A DNA stretch of 64,000 bases, taken from positions 1,295,974-1,359,973 of the forward strand of contig NW_020194638.1 in NCBI RefSeq assembly GCF_002865645.1, given 5' to 3'. The stretch's first letter is position 1; each line of letters begins with the position of its first letter. Below, piece by piece: positions 54,383 to 64,000 of the stretch. The position numbers and the translations under genes are program-made. Below the pieces are notes generated by a model. That model searched no databases, had not been told where the DNA came from, and saw only the letters and a program-made list of their open reading frames with translations. Source of the DNA: Hyaloscypha bicolor E. Taxonomy: Eukaryota > Ascomycota > Leotiomycetes > Helotiales > Hyaloscyphaceae.

Positions 54383-55970
54383 TCAGGCTATTCTGGTTTG
54401 CTCACCCTGACAGCCCTGGCCTACCGTACACCTCCAATACGCAACCCTCAAAGGGTGATTCGCTAACATCCCACAATCAAATCTCCTATCCCACTCTCCC
54501 ACGTAAAATTCCAGCTCTTCCAGCTCTACCCCTTCCTTTCCTTCTCTCATATCATCGAAGAGCTTTGTCACCGTATCAAAATTAATCAACGGATCCACTT
54601 CATGGTATATATCACTCGATTTATTAGTAATCTGGGACTAAGAATCCTCATACTCGTAGTACGAGATACCCGGCGCGTTAAAATGCTCATCCGGAGTCGG
54701 AAATCGCAATGTTAAATGATTGAGTGTTGGCGTTGAGAGGATATCGTTCAGAAGTCCACAGATATTCGGTGACAAGTTGAAGTCCCGAGGGACATTCAGA
54801 TCCAAGTGCTCGAGTTTTGGACTTTTAGCCAAGAGGAGGGAGAGCTTGCTCTGCTCGAGGAAGAAAATGTTCTCTCCACTAGCGCCGTAGGAGAAATGTC
54901 TCAGTTCTTGTGTGAGATTCGGTAAGGATGTAAGGGTTTGGATGAGTTTGTCTCCTGACTCGGCACCCATGTTCTGGAGCGAGAGTGAGTGAAGAAGGTT
55001 CGTTGTTCCGTTCGTCACGAAGGAAAGGATCTCGTCTTGTGTGGCAGCCCATCCACTAGCCGCATTGATAGAGAGATGCCTCAGTGCTGGGAGAGCGGGG
55101 CCGCGGAGGCGGTTCTGCGTCATCGCCGTCATCGCCCTCGTATTCCTTTAGTTCTACAACATTCCATTCAGCACGGTATTTTCGCCATGCCGAGGCAATT
55201 CCCCAATCACACGTCTCATCTAGCTCGTATCCTTGTAGCTTTAGTACTTCTAGTGGTGCAAACCGTGTGGAGGGATTGGTTAAAAAAGGAAATACCCAGG
55301 GATTGTCGACGCTCCGATCGCATCCCTCTGCGTGAAGGTAGAGATCGAGCTCCCTGATATTTGATGCATTCGACAAAGCTGCAAAAACAAAATCCAAAGG
55401 CTCGTAATTTGCATAGTATTCATAGCTGATATTTCCCTTCGACGAGTACAAGAGCTTAGAGTTGACCAAAGACGAATTTGCCTTGATATACTTATCGAAA
55501 CTATGGAAGTTGTAGTACAACTTGGATTCTGGGTTATTTTCTTCGAGAGAGTGCAAGATGCTATCGGTCAGAGGCTGGCGAATCTCCCAATGTACTTTCT
55601 TCAGACCATGCATTTTGCTGAAAGCATGCTCCACCAGCGGAAGGTTACCAGTCCAGTTGCGACCTTTGAAGGTAATCTTGCGCACGTTGTTGGGGTCTGC
55701 TCTTGGACTGATGAGGAAGTTGAGCATTTGCTGGGTAAGGCCTGAGCCATCTTTGCTGAAGTCGAAGGTCAGCTCTGAGATTGGAGAACGGCCGCCATAG
55801 TCTCCCATTAATGGGCCTTCAAATCCGCAATCTTCGGATTTGCCGTCGATTAATGGGATGTCCTGACTGCGACTCAAGTCATCGAGACTTGGGCAGCGAA
55901 TGAGGCAAGAGCCGGGAGCAACCAGGAGGCTCAGAATGCAGAAAAGAGCGTACAATCGGGGAGCAAACAT
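54383..55970 (-). pseudogene. Secreted LRR-like fungal protein gene with a reading-frame break
   Basis: The minus-strand first frame starts at 55970 with a signal peptide (about 1-22, ends APGSC) and an LRR-like region (SELTFDFSKDG, VRKITFKGRNWTGNLP, LRELDLYLH-type segments). It stays open to 55056, but the similarity leaves it near 55120. The next frame (from about 55132 to 54638) continues the LRR-like part (LPALRHLSINAASGW, LEHLDLNVPRDF). A 72-bp intron (GTATCT, TACTAAT, AAG; 54598-54669) then joins in frame to a C-terminus ending at 54383 (ELEFYVGEWDRRFDCGML). The break needs a net shift of one base. A 43-bp GTAGAA-GCAG intron at the same place would keep frame but has a poor donor. It is therefore either frameshifted or a gene with an odd tiny intron. 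Secreted LRR-like proteins of this build are common in Leotiomycetes and lack a known function. Confidence 0.55.
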
Positions 55971-56662
55971 AATTGCTAGACTTTAGATAACTCGAGAGAT
56001 GATTGAAAGTGCTCTTCTATCACCGTGGACACTTCATCCCAATGATCGCAGGAGTCATAATCCTTTCAATATCTGGCCACAACCCTTCTGCCCTGTTGCC
56101 TGGGCTGACGACTTATGTGAAACAATTGTTGTTCATTCGGACCAATAAGGTGAATGTGACTGATTTGGACCCCATCCTATCGCAATAATGGTCAATTGTC
56201 GAGACTATTGAATACGTGAACCAACGTGTCAAAGCTGAACATGGAAGGATACGAATTATGAGATGAGGTGAGATTAAGATTTCTTGGTCTGTTTAGCGAT
56301 CACTTAGCCGGTTCCTAGCGCCTGGGCACCCCTGAAGCCCCTATTGTTCGAAGCGAAGCCAAGTGACTTGGAAAGGCTGACTATTGTCTTTTCCAGATGG
56401 AACTACTTTTACGTCGGACTACTGGAAACACGGGTCTCGGAGAACGGAATTCGAACAGGATGTAACAGAGGCGGGAACTGCGTATCGGAGCACTTGCTCT
56501 TGATTCACCAGTGATTGTTTCTCCTGGGGGAGGTGAAAAGAAGGCGCTCACGACCACGGCTGGAACTGACCAATATGGGAAGTCATAATAAATATATAAA
56601 GAGCGGCTTCAATGGCAGCATGACTCCTACCATAATGCTAAAATCATCCACAGCAATCCTCA
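55971..56662. other. Intergenic region
   Basis: Flanks of two minus-strand genes. A short plus frame (56003-56188) is open, but there is no motif. Nothing else is supported. Confidence 0.5.
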
Positions 56663-57824
56663 TCACGGCAGCAGCACAACCTGACTGCCCCAACCAGTCG
56701 CCTTGCTCGCTTCCTGCACCGCCTCTCCAATGCTGTCAAGCCCAAACTTCCCCACAGTCTTGAAATTTGTCCCTTTCTCTCCTAATTTCAAATTTCCCTT
56801 CTCAACCATTCCAAGTAATCTAACAATCATCTCTCGCTCATACATGAACCTGCCTTGAATCCTTAAGCTCTTCATCATCACCATGCTATAGTCAATCTCC
56901 ACTCCCCCAATAATGCCACCCATAAACGCTGCTTTCCCCTTCTGCCTCAAAGCACCCAGTGCCGCGTTGATGTGAGATGCCCCCTTGGCTACGGCGGGAC
57001 TGAAGTCGATAAAAGCATCTGCTCCTTTTCCGTTGTTTCCTGAGGCGGAGACCATGGCTTTGGTATCGATTGCGATATCACCGGTAAGGACTACCGTGGA
57101 CAGACAGCCAGTGGGTGAGAAGAAGCTGGACATCGTTTCCAATGTTGAAGCATTCCTGCCGCAGGCAACGACACTGGCACCCATCGCGAGGGCAGTCGTG
57201 ACGGCCGAGCCGCCGAATTTACCGGTTGCGGGGGCAACTATTACGGTGTCTCCTGGACGAACATCGATTTCTGAAAGTCCACCGAACGGGACGAGAAGAT
57301 CTGGTTCAGAGTTAGTACGAATGTGGAGATGATGAGGAGGAAAGCTTACTGGGTAGAGCACAGAGATCCTCAATGCTGTAGCCGAATTTCCCAAGAAGAA
57401 CCTCCTCATTGAGGGGGAAGACGTTCTCGGTTGGAAATTTGGCATATTCGGCATATGGGCCGTCTCTCCATTCACCATCCATGAGTTTTGGAGCAGCACC
57501 TCCGTGTAGACCCATCAAGATTGCCGCATTGGGATCATCGCGGGCTCGGACCGTCATGTCGCAGTAAACGAGTTGGCCAGGCGTGAGAGAGATTGCGTCG
57601 GGGCCGATGGAGTGGATGCGAGCGAGGCAGCTAGAGCCTGGTACCATGGGCATAGAAATGGCGTAGGGTAACGAGCCATCTAAAACTGCGGCAATGTATG
57701 GGATGACGGATAGGCCAAGGACTTTGACGATGACACTTCCTGGGACGGCGGTGGGTATGGGACGCACATCGAGGGAGAGAGGCTCCGATGTTGATTTGAG
57801 AACCAAGGCGCGGTATGTTGCCAT
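56663..57824 (-). CDS. Medium-chain dehydrogenase/reductase (quinone oxidoreductase-like), 370 aa
   Basis: Model: complement(join(56663..57300, 57350..57824)). The 49-bp intron runs GTAAGC, TACTAAC branch, ACCAG, and keeps frame. The N-terminal GroES-like barrel (residues about 1-150) starts MATYRALVLKSTSEPLSLDV and has GSVIVKVLGLSVIPY and PMVPGSSCLARIHSIGP. The Rossmann fold has IVAPATGKFGGSAVTTALAMGASVVACGRN (near 185-210), whose G-x-x-G-x-x-x motif fits NAD(P)H binding. The catalytic zinc Cys of alcohol dehydrogenases is absent, so a zinc-independent enoyl reductase or quinone oxidoreductase is likelier. Substrate unknown. Its divergent neighbour on the left is the LRR-like gene; on the right, an NmrA-like gene on the same strand. 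Confidence 0.75.
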
Positions 57825-58767
57825 TTTCAGATTTCAATTCTGCTAGTGATCTTAACCAGAAGATCTTATTAAATGCGAATGGAAGAAGTCCTGAGGTGAA
57901 GAGATCGAGAATTCCAAAGGCGGTGAAAGGACGAACCACAACGCAATGTAAGGAGGCAGGCGAGGCAGATTGTACTCCAAGGTTGGTAATGGTAAAGACA
58001 ATGGTGGAAGAGTATGGAGGTTTATATATAGATAAATACCTCGGCTATCTTGAGATCCGGAATTAAGTTTCTCGTTGCATGATGTACGCCTTGGAGAGTG
58101 AGGACTTTATCAGCGCGCGGGCCAACCGCCAAGAAAGTTCCCCCATGCAGACGGGACAATCTTTGCCCTTCAACTTGCAAAGAGCCAATCGTTCCGAGGA
58201 CAATCTGCATGCTTACATCGAGAGGATTCATTGAAAATCTTATTTTTAGCGTCTGCCGCAGATACTCAATTCCACATCAAAAGGTGATAATGGGTGGTGG
58301 CCTCTCTGGAGTGTGGAAGAAGATGCGGAAATACCGGAGAGTATCTCCGCTTAGAGTGTTAGTGCGGCTACACGTGACTGTGTACTGGTTGAGGTGGTTG
58401 GAGAGAGAAGGAGCTGCAGTACGGCAATATCAGCAGTCATTTGCTAATCCCGAGTTGCAAGACGATGTTGGCTGGAAATAAGAGGCGTTGTCCGAAAATG
58501 TCTTTTGAAATACCTCTATTTTGCCTGGACTTTCCAGACTTGGGAATCCTTCTAAACAAAGGGATTGCAATGTATGCAAAGCCAGACTAGAAAAGATCAC
58601 TACCGCGTGAGTTTGCACATAACATCATCGTGGACCAAGTTGGCGTTCAAATCCAACCATCAAATAAATCTCAGTAAACGAAGACACTCAGAACACCTCC
58701 TTGGAACGCCCAAACCATAGAGAAAATACGAATGCATAATAAAAGCTGGAAAGTAGGACCAGAATTC
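57825..58767. other. Intergenic region
   Basis: Upstream of the dehydrogenase and downstream of the NmrA-like gene. A 63-codon plus frame from ATG at 58290 (basic, MGGGLSGVWKKMRKYRRVS) is possible but unsupported. Nothing else is seen. Confidence 0.45.
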
Positions 58768-59658
58768 TTACTGCTTGGGAAACTTGCTGCTTTCCTTCAA
58801 CCACTTGCTGAAATCTTGCAGTCTGGGCTCTTCCTTCCGCAAGGCCTGAATATCAACACCGTAACCTTCGTCCCGGAACCAATTGAACATAGTTCCCACC
58901 TCTTTGACCATCCATTTAATGCCCGAGCCCACGAAGCCATAAGTCTGTGGCAGATCAGACCCCATTGTATCCTTGAACACCTTCTTCGTTTGTGCGAGCG
59001 TCAATTCGTCACCAGCCAGTCCAATCGCCCTGTTCTTGAACGATGGATCTGTAAAGGCTCTCGCACCGAACAAGCCAATATCATGGACAGAGATAAGCTG
59101 GAGAGGTTTATTGCCCAGTCCACCTATCATGCCTGCAAACGCCTTGCCAAAGAAGCTTGGGTTGAGATTGTCCATAAACGCCACAGGTCGTAAAATTGTG
59201 TAAGACATCTTGTTTCCATTCCCAGACTTCTCTTTTAGGTATTCCTCAATTCGATGCTTCGAGGCGAAGTGTTCGATGTTTGTAGGGTTTGTCTCGCTCT
59301 TGTCTCCTCCTCGGTCCACAGAAGTGAATACGAAATGCTCGACCCCGTTTTTGATCGATTCGTCGATGAGGGGCTTTGCTTGTGCCTCCTCTGCGCCATG
59401 CTTGCCCGGGACAGTTACGCAGAGCACGCCGTAGAGGGGTTTGTTGGCTTCGAAGATCGAGGCGGGGTTCGTGATATCACCCTGGACAACGGTGACGTTG
59501 GGCTTTGAGGCAAGAGATTGTGCTTTGCTGGCATCGCGAGTGAGGGCGAGGATCTGGAATGGCGCTTTGCTGGCGATTAAAGCTTCGAGTACAGCCCCTC
59601 CTTGTTTCCCAGTGGCGCCTGTCACCAAAATCTTCCTGGCATTTGGCACTGGTGGCAT
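58768..59658 (-). CDS. NmrA-like NAD(P)-binding protein, 296 aa
   Basis: Starts MPPVPNARKILVTGATGKQG; the G-A-T-G-x-Q-G-G motif (near 14-21) is the dinucleotide-binding loop of atypical short-chain dehydrogenases of the NmrA/HSCARG family. Later motifs fit: VTVVQGDITNPASI (about 55), VEHFVFTSVDRGG (about 108) and YTILRPVAFMDN (about 152). The family includes nitrogen-repression regulators and redox-sensing proteins that bind NADP without clear enzyme activity; the role here is not known. Intronless. About 840 bases of upstream sequence separate it from the divergent phosphopantetheinyl transferase gene. Confidence 0.8.
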   Translation of the reverse strand: MPPVPNARKILVTGATGKQGGAVLEALIASKAPFQILALTRDASKAQSLASKPNVTVVQGDITNPASIFEANKPLYGVLCVTVPGKHGAEEAQAKPLIDESIKNGVEHFVFTSVDRGGDKSETNPTNIEHFASKHRIEEYLKEKSGNGNKMSYTILRPVAFMDNLNPSFFGKAFAGMIGGLGNKPLQLISVHDIGLFGARAFTDPSFKNRAIGLAGDELTLAQTKKVFKDTMGSDLPQTYGFVGSGIKWMVKEVGTMFNWFRDEGYGVDIQALRKEEPRLQDFSKWLKESSKFPKQ

Positions 59659-60500
59659 CTTGGGTGAAGCTCTGCGTCTGCGAGCTTGGAGCTGTCTGCG
59701 ATGTTGGTTCTTCTCGAGAGAATCGAATTAGAATGCTCAGATGTTAGGCGAGAGATAGCAGTTGAGTGGTACTGGAATTGCGATTTGGATCTGTCATATA
59801 TAGCTTGATGAATAATGCAACTGGACTCCGATGGGGCTAAAGAGAGGCACCACGACCTACATGCCGCTTACCAATAATACTGTACCGGACATTTTAAAAC
59901 GCCGCAGAGAGCGATTATAATAACAGCTCCGGTCGGCCTGCTGCGGTTTGACATCTGATTTGAGACTTCTTCTTTCGAGGTCTCGGACGTCCTGATTTCG
60001 CGTTTCGGTATCGCGTCATGCTTGAGCGCGAGGTTTGTTGCGGGACACTGTGGTTGGTAATCCATCTGGAGAATTCCGCTCTACGCTTGAGACCAGGTCT
60101 TCTCTCGTGGAATTTCAAATATTGGACAACGGTGTTAATAAGGGAGAAAGGTCACAGAACGATGTTTCCACTTTTCTAGTCCCATTTTAGTGCTTACCTT
60201 CGGAAATTGATTGCCTCACGTGATATGGGCTCTGTACTTGACCTCTTTGGAGTGGGAGAAGAGGAGGAAGACCTTCACTGACTTGATACCAAGATATTTG
60301 AGGAGGAACTAATAACACGAGTCTCGTTTGGTTCAGTTTAAGTATTGCCCAACACGTGACTGTAATCTTCAAAACTGTGCTCGTCGCTCGGAAACCCAAC
60401 CGCGATCCTCAACTTCAATCATCAAGAAAGTCGTATCGACATTCCGCGGACAACCTCTTACTGAAATTCTCCTATCTCAAACTGATTCGTGACCTCTTCG
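59659..60500. other. Shared upstream region of NmrA-like and transferase genes
   Basis: The two genes are divergent and share this promoter space. Minus frames (59868-60118) overlap without motif. A CACGTGACTGTAATC element sits at 60353-60367, and TCACGTGATATGG at 60217-60229. CACGTG sites can bind bHLH factors; a role is inference. Confidence 0.5.
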
Positions 60501-61642
60501 ATGGTGGACACCTCGGATGACGGGCAGTCCGGCCCAAGAATTATACAATGGATTCTTGATACCCGACCTCTATGGCCAGTACCGGGGAAGCTCAAACCCA
60601 AGGAGGAAGTGGAGAAGCTCAAGACGGTGGTACACCGCCATCAAATCTCCCAACATTTTTCGTGATTTGTCACTCACAAATACAGGCTTCACGAGCTCTG
60701 TCCTTGCTCTCTGAATCTGAACAAGCTTCGGTGCTGAAGTATTACCACCTGAACGACGCGAAAATGAGCCTAGCTTCCCACTTGCTGAAGCATATGGCCA
60801 TCACCAAATATTGCAACGTTCCTTGGCCACAAAGCACCATTTCTCGGGATACGAATGGGAAGCCCTGCTTCATCCCCAAGGGTGCGACGAAGCCCGTGAC
60901 CATGGATTTCAACGTCAGCCATCAAGCTGGGATTGTCAGCTTCATCGCTTCTGTTGGGTTCGATGCCAGAGTGGACGTCGGAACGGATGTCGTGTGTGCC
61001 AATGAGCGAGAAAGGCATGATTACGCCCACATTGAGACGAAAGGCTTCTTCGACTGGGTGGACATGCATGGAGATGTTTTTGCGGAGTCCGAGTTGAATC
61101 ACATGAAATTGTCTCCTGTGCCTATCAATCTTGGCAGGCCCGACGTCAGCATGAGGGGATTTGCAAAGGATGCTCTTTCAAGATGTCAGTGGAGAAATGC
61201 GAAGCTCGACCTTAAGGTCACTGCAGTAGATGGCGAGGAATCAGTTGCGCAGGTTGACAGCAATTCTGTGGTCGACAAGAAGCTGAGGAGATTCTATGCC
61301 ATGTGGTGCTTGAGGGAGGCCTATGTCAAGATGACAGGCGAAGCGCTTCTGGCTCCTTGGCTGAAGGATCTAGAAATTTCAGATGTCCAGGCACCGGATG
61401 CAGCAAGTGATATTCAAGAGGCCAATTCATTGGTGGGGGGAGAAGTCGTGAAAGAATTCAACATCTTCTTCAAGGGGAGGAAGGTCACGGATGTGAAAAT
61501 GGAGCTATCGGCGTTAGGACCTGCGTACATGGTTGCTGGTTCTCTCAGTATGCCGAAAGACAACCCCGATTTGGCTTTGGGACCGTGGCATATATTGAGA
61601 CTCGAAGAAGATATTCTGTCTGTTGCCGAACGTACTCTTTGA
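60501..61642 (+). CDS. npgA: 4'-phosphopantetheinyl transferase, NpgA/Ppt type, 360 aa
   Basis: Model: join(60501..60626, 60686..61642). The 59-bp intron (GTGGTA to CACAAATACAG) joins the conserved N-terminus (IIQWILDTRPLWP) to ASRALSLLSESEQASVLKYY, as in NpgA-type proteins. A single-frame reading from 60572 would lose the DTRPLW motif, so the spliced start is preferred. Motifs: KMSLASHLLKH (about 68), FNVSHQAG (about 132), VGTDVV (about 158, with the metal-binding Asp), and FYAMWCLREAYVKMTGEALLAPW (about 255, the W/KEAYxK motif). The enzyme transfers 4'-phosphopantetheine from CoA to carrier domains of polyketide and nonribosomal peptide synthases and of aminoadipate reductase. A fungus usually has one such gene. 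Nearby genes do not form a metabolite cluster. Confidence 0.88.
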
Positions 61643-62836
61643 ATTAGCCTCGACTCGGAGCGCTGTGTTTAGTTCACATCACCTGGTACGACGTTCAACT
61701 CAGCCTGTCTCGACGTTGTCACATAGACTGCAGACGTGGTATATGCGAGAGACACCATAACAACATCAAACTCCCTGGGAGTACGGTCGGGACATTTTGA
61801 AAATATGAGGTTTAGGCACGACTCGCGACACGTATTTGACGATGCCAATGGCCATATCAGCCAGGCTAATTGATAGCCTTGTCACTCTTGCTCGTCGCCG
61901 AGTCCCCGACGAGAGACCAATTGTTCCGCTCAGCACTTGACCAATCCCAGGAGCATTGCTCAAGCCATGGACATGGATGGTGGGAGTTGTGTTGTAAGAG
62001 GCCGAGATGCATCGCCGATCACTGCCGAATCCGCCACCTCCAAGCAGCGACACCTCCAAATCCTTCCCCATTTCCCCATGGCACATCAACGCTAATCGAC
62101 CATGCTTGCCCATTTTTATCCCAGCTGGGCCAACTTCGAGAAAGTCCAGAACTCACGCCGCCACCGCAGCCTTCTATTCGTCACCTCTAATATCTGGCGT
62201 CACAGCGTTTATCGGCACCGCGGAGAGATGCCCCTCTTTGTTCTACACGTTGCGTTATTTACTCAACATTCAAGTTGACCGGTATCAGAAATAACCATCT
62301 GCATTTGAGACTGCCAGAGAATTCTCGAAGTATGATAATGCACCGGGACTTTATACACTTTTTCTGAATTTCGATGTCATGGAATCGTTGATCTGAGAAA
62401 CCCCTCATTAGATTTTTTTGGATTGTGAGCTGCCGATCGATCGTCACCCGGACCAAACTTCCCAATCCTATCATCTGAGGCCCCTCAGCTCTCCAAGTGG
62501 TACTTGCCAATGCCCATCCGACTAAATTCTAAATGGTGTTACTGGAGAGCCTCACAGCAGCTCGGGGGCAGCCATGCAAACACCTGCTCTATTCTGGTAA
62601 GGCGCTGACGTTGTGCGTTCTGGCATGTGGCCTCAGCAGCACGATGACGCCGGTTTTCTGTGCCGTTGTGCGAGATCACGATGAGAAATCAGATAACGCG
62701 GGGCAAACGTAATCTTTACTTGCAGCATTCCTCTGGCTACATCAATCTCATTTTATTTTGTCTTGCGTACTGAATTTAGGTAGTTTCTATCTTTCTACTA
62801 TACAATTTATATTAGGTCTATACTTTCCCCTTCGCA
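61643..62836. other. Intergenic region
   Basis: No firm gene; frames 61766-62113 (minus), 61870-62190 and 62259-62510 (minus) are shadows. The last 80 bases before 62837, AT-rich with CTATACAATTTATATTAGG, are the likely 5' leader of the aquaporin gene. Confidence 0.5.
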
Positions 62837-64000
62837 ATGTCTTCAGACAATACAGCATACTCGCCTGATACGAGCCCCAAGACACGGGACTGGGCCAAGA
62901 TAAATCACGACGAGAAAGGCCAATATGGCACAGGGCCAAGTCTTAAGGATCCAAACGATCCTATTCAGAACTCGGAGAGAGCAAATGAAAATCACCAGGA
63001 GAAAGCTGCAAATGCAGTTGGTCCAGGCCCCTCCATCCGAAGACCTTCCAACAACTCACCCAAATACGAACATGTCGAACACCGAGAGGATGCTCAAAGT
63101 CCGGTTCCACAAAATTACCACCTCGCGCATGCCCCCACTGCTCAGACGGATAACACAATGGTTGGCTCAACAAAGACCCATGAAGAACTAGAGCACAGCA
63201 GCGTCCTCTCGTCGATACGGACAAAGATTGGTTTAGAGGCAGAGCCGCCAATCCTCGAAGGCCATGATGTCCACCATCAGTACGTGGCATTCTAAGCCCA
63301 AATCTCCTCTTTCCAATATGCCACGAGGTGTTTCTCCTCTCTAGAGATGTGTTTAGAGCAAAAACGTCGTGAAACACTACGCCAACCCCCAAATTCCTGC
63401 CTAATAAAGCAAAACTGACTCCGAGATCGTCTAGCCTGACATGGAGCTCTGTGAGGGTGATATTCCGAGAACCGTTTGCCGAATTCTTTGGGGTTTTCAT
63501 CATGATCCTGTTTGGTAACGGCAGTGTGGCACAGGTGTTGCTCAGTGGTGGAGAGAAAACAGCCCCTGGCATGAATGGCTTCGGTTCATACCAGAGCATT
63601 TCTTGGGGGTAAGTCATCACTTATCATTTACTTCCACCCTGTTTCTAACGTCTGCGTAGGTGGGGTCTTGGGGTTATGCTAGGAATATACGTTGCTGGAG
63701 ACTCAGGTGGTTTCTTGAACCCAGCAGTAACCTTCTGCTTCTGCCTCTTCCGAAAACTTCCCTGGAAACGCTTCCCAATCTATTTCCTCGCTCAACTCTT
63801 AGGTGGTTTCGCCGGATCAGGAGTCGTATACGCAAATTACCTCAACGCAATCAACCAAGTCGAGGGCCATGGGATTCGCACCGTACCGCCTTCACTAACA
63901 GCTACAGCTGGCATCTTCTGCACATATCCACAAGCATTTTTGACAAAAGCGAGTCAGTTCTTCAGCGAGTTTATTGCAAGCACGATTTTGATGTTTGTTA
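62837..64000 (+). CDS. Aquaglyceroporin (MIP family), 5' part, cut by window end
   Basis: Model so far: join(62837..63279, 63435..63608, 63660..64000 and beyond). Intron 1 (155 bp) runs GTACGT to CTAG; intron 2 (51 bp) runs GTAAGT, TCTAACG branch, GCGTAG. Frame is kept and gives 319 residues. A long hydrophilic N-terminal tail (about 148 residues, Pro/Asn/Ser/His-rich) is typical of fungal Fps1-like or Yfl054-type channels. TM1 follows after REPFAEFFG (FIMILFGNGSVAQVLL), and the first pore motif is NPAVT (near 226, GGFLNPAVTF). The second NPA-type motif lies past the window. The family conducts glycerol and water across the plasma membrane and helps in osmotic adjustment; which solute cannot be told. 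Confidence 0.82.

Noticed and set aside
1..64000. Secondary-metabolite or CRISPR cluster
   Set aside because: No synthase backbone gene is present although a P450, an oxidoreductase and a phosphopantetheinyl transferase occur, and they lie 29 kb apart or more; the organism is eukaryotic, and the tandem repeats lack spacer structure.

Overview
The window looks like nuclear DNA of a filamentous ascomycete (Pezizomycotina; Leotiomycetes would fit, but that is inference). The signs are: genes with short introns of about 45-160 bp, several with good GTAAGT-type donors and TACTAAC/TACTAAT-like branch sites; fungal families (Clr5-domain protein, fungal F-box protein, WSC sensor-like protein, NpgA-type phosphopantetheinyl transferase, CYP504-like P450, NmrA-like protein); and transposons whose mutations follow the C-to-T/G-to-A pattern of repeat-induced point mutation (RIP).

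Layout. Positions 1-15930 are an AT-saturated transposon graveyard. It holds two plus-strand Ty3/gypsy chromovirus wrecks (RT, RNase H, integrase and chromodomain still recognisable), three copies of a 298-bp LTR, and two copies of a second LTR. One 298-bp LTR (13585-13882, minus strand) is a solo LTR with a 5-bp target duplication and almost no RIP, so it serves as a reference for its two ruined copies. Positions 16900-26700 are sparse: a broken RING-like gene, a polytopic membrane protein, tandem repeats, a 622-bp hAT-like MITE with a perfect 8-bp target duplication, and an uncharacterised protein. Next come a CYP504-like P450 and, 85 bp after it, a 1713-bp TA-flanked DNA transposon with GC-rich 42-bp inverted ends and an AT-ruined interior.

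Positions 30300-64000 are mostly ordinary gene-bearing euchromatin: a small Ser/Thr-rich protein, a five-exon Clr5-domain protein, an F-box protein, a large kelch-type membrane protein, a DUF1330-like protein, a coiled-coil gene of doubtful integrity, a WSC protein, a nuclear-looking basic/acidic protein, a long hairpin, a second MITE of the same family (again with a perfect 8-bp duplication), a secreted LRR-like gene with a reading-frame problem, an MDR dehydrogenase, an NmrA-like protein, the phosphopantetheinyl transferase, and the 5' part of an aquaglyceroporin cut by the window end.

There is no biosynthetic cluster here, although the phosphopantetheinyl transferase would serve polyketide, nonribosomal peptide and lysine enzymes genome-wide. 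The most novel material is structural: the MITE family with its shared architecture, the long hairpin at 52338-52651, the spared-end RIP transposon, and short repeated non-coding modules upstream of the Clr5 and F-box genes. All exon models come from reading splice signals and frame by eye; no alignment or transcript data were available.
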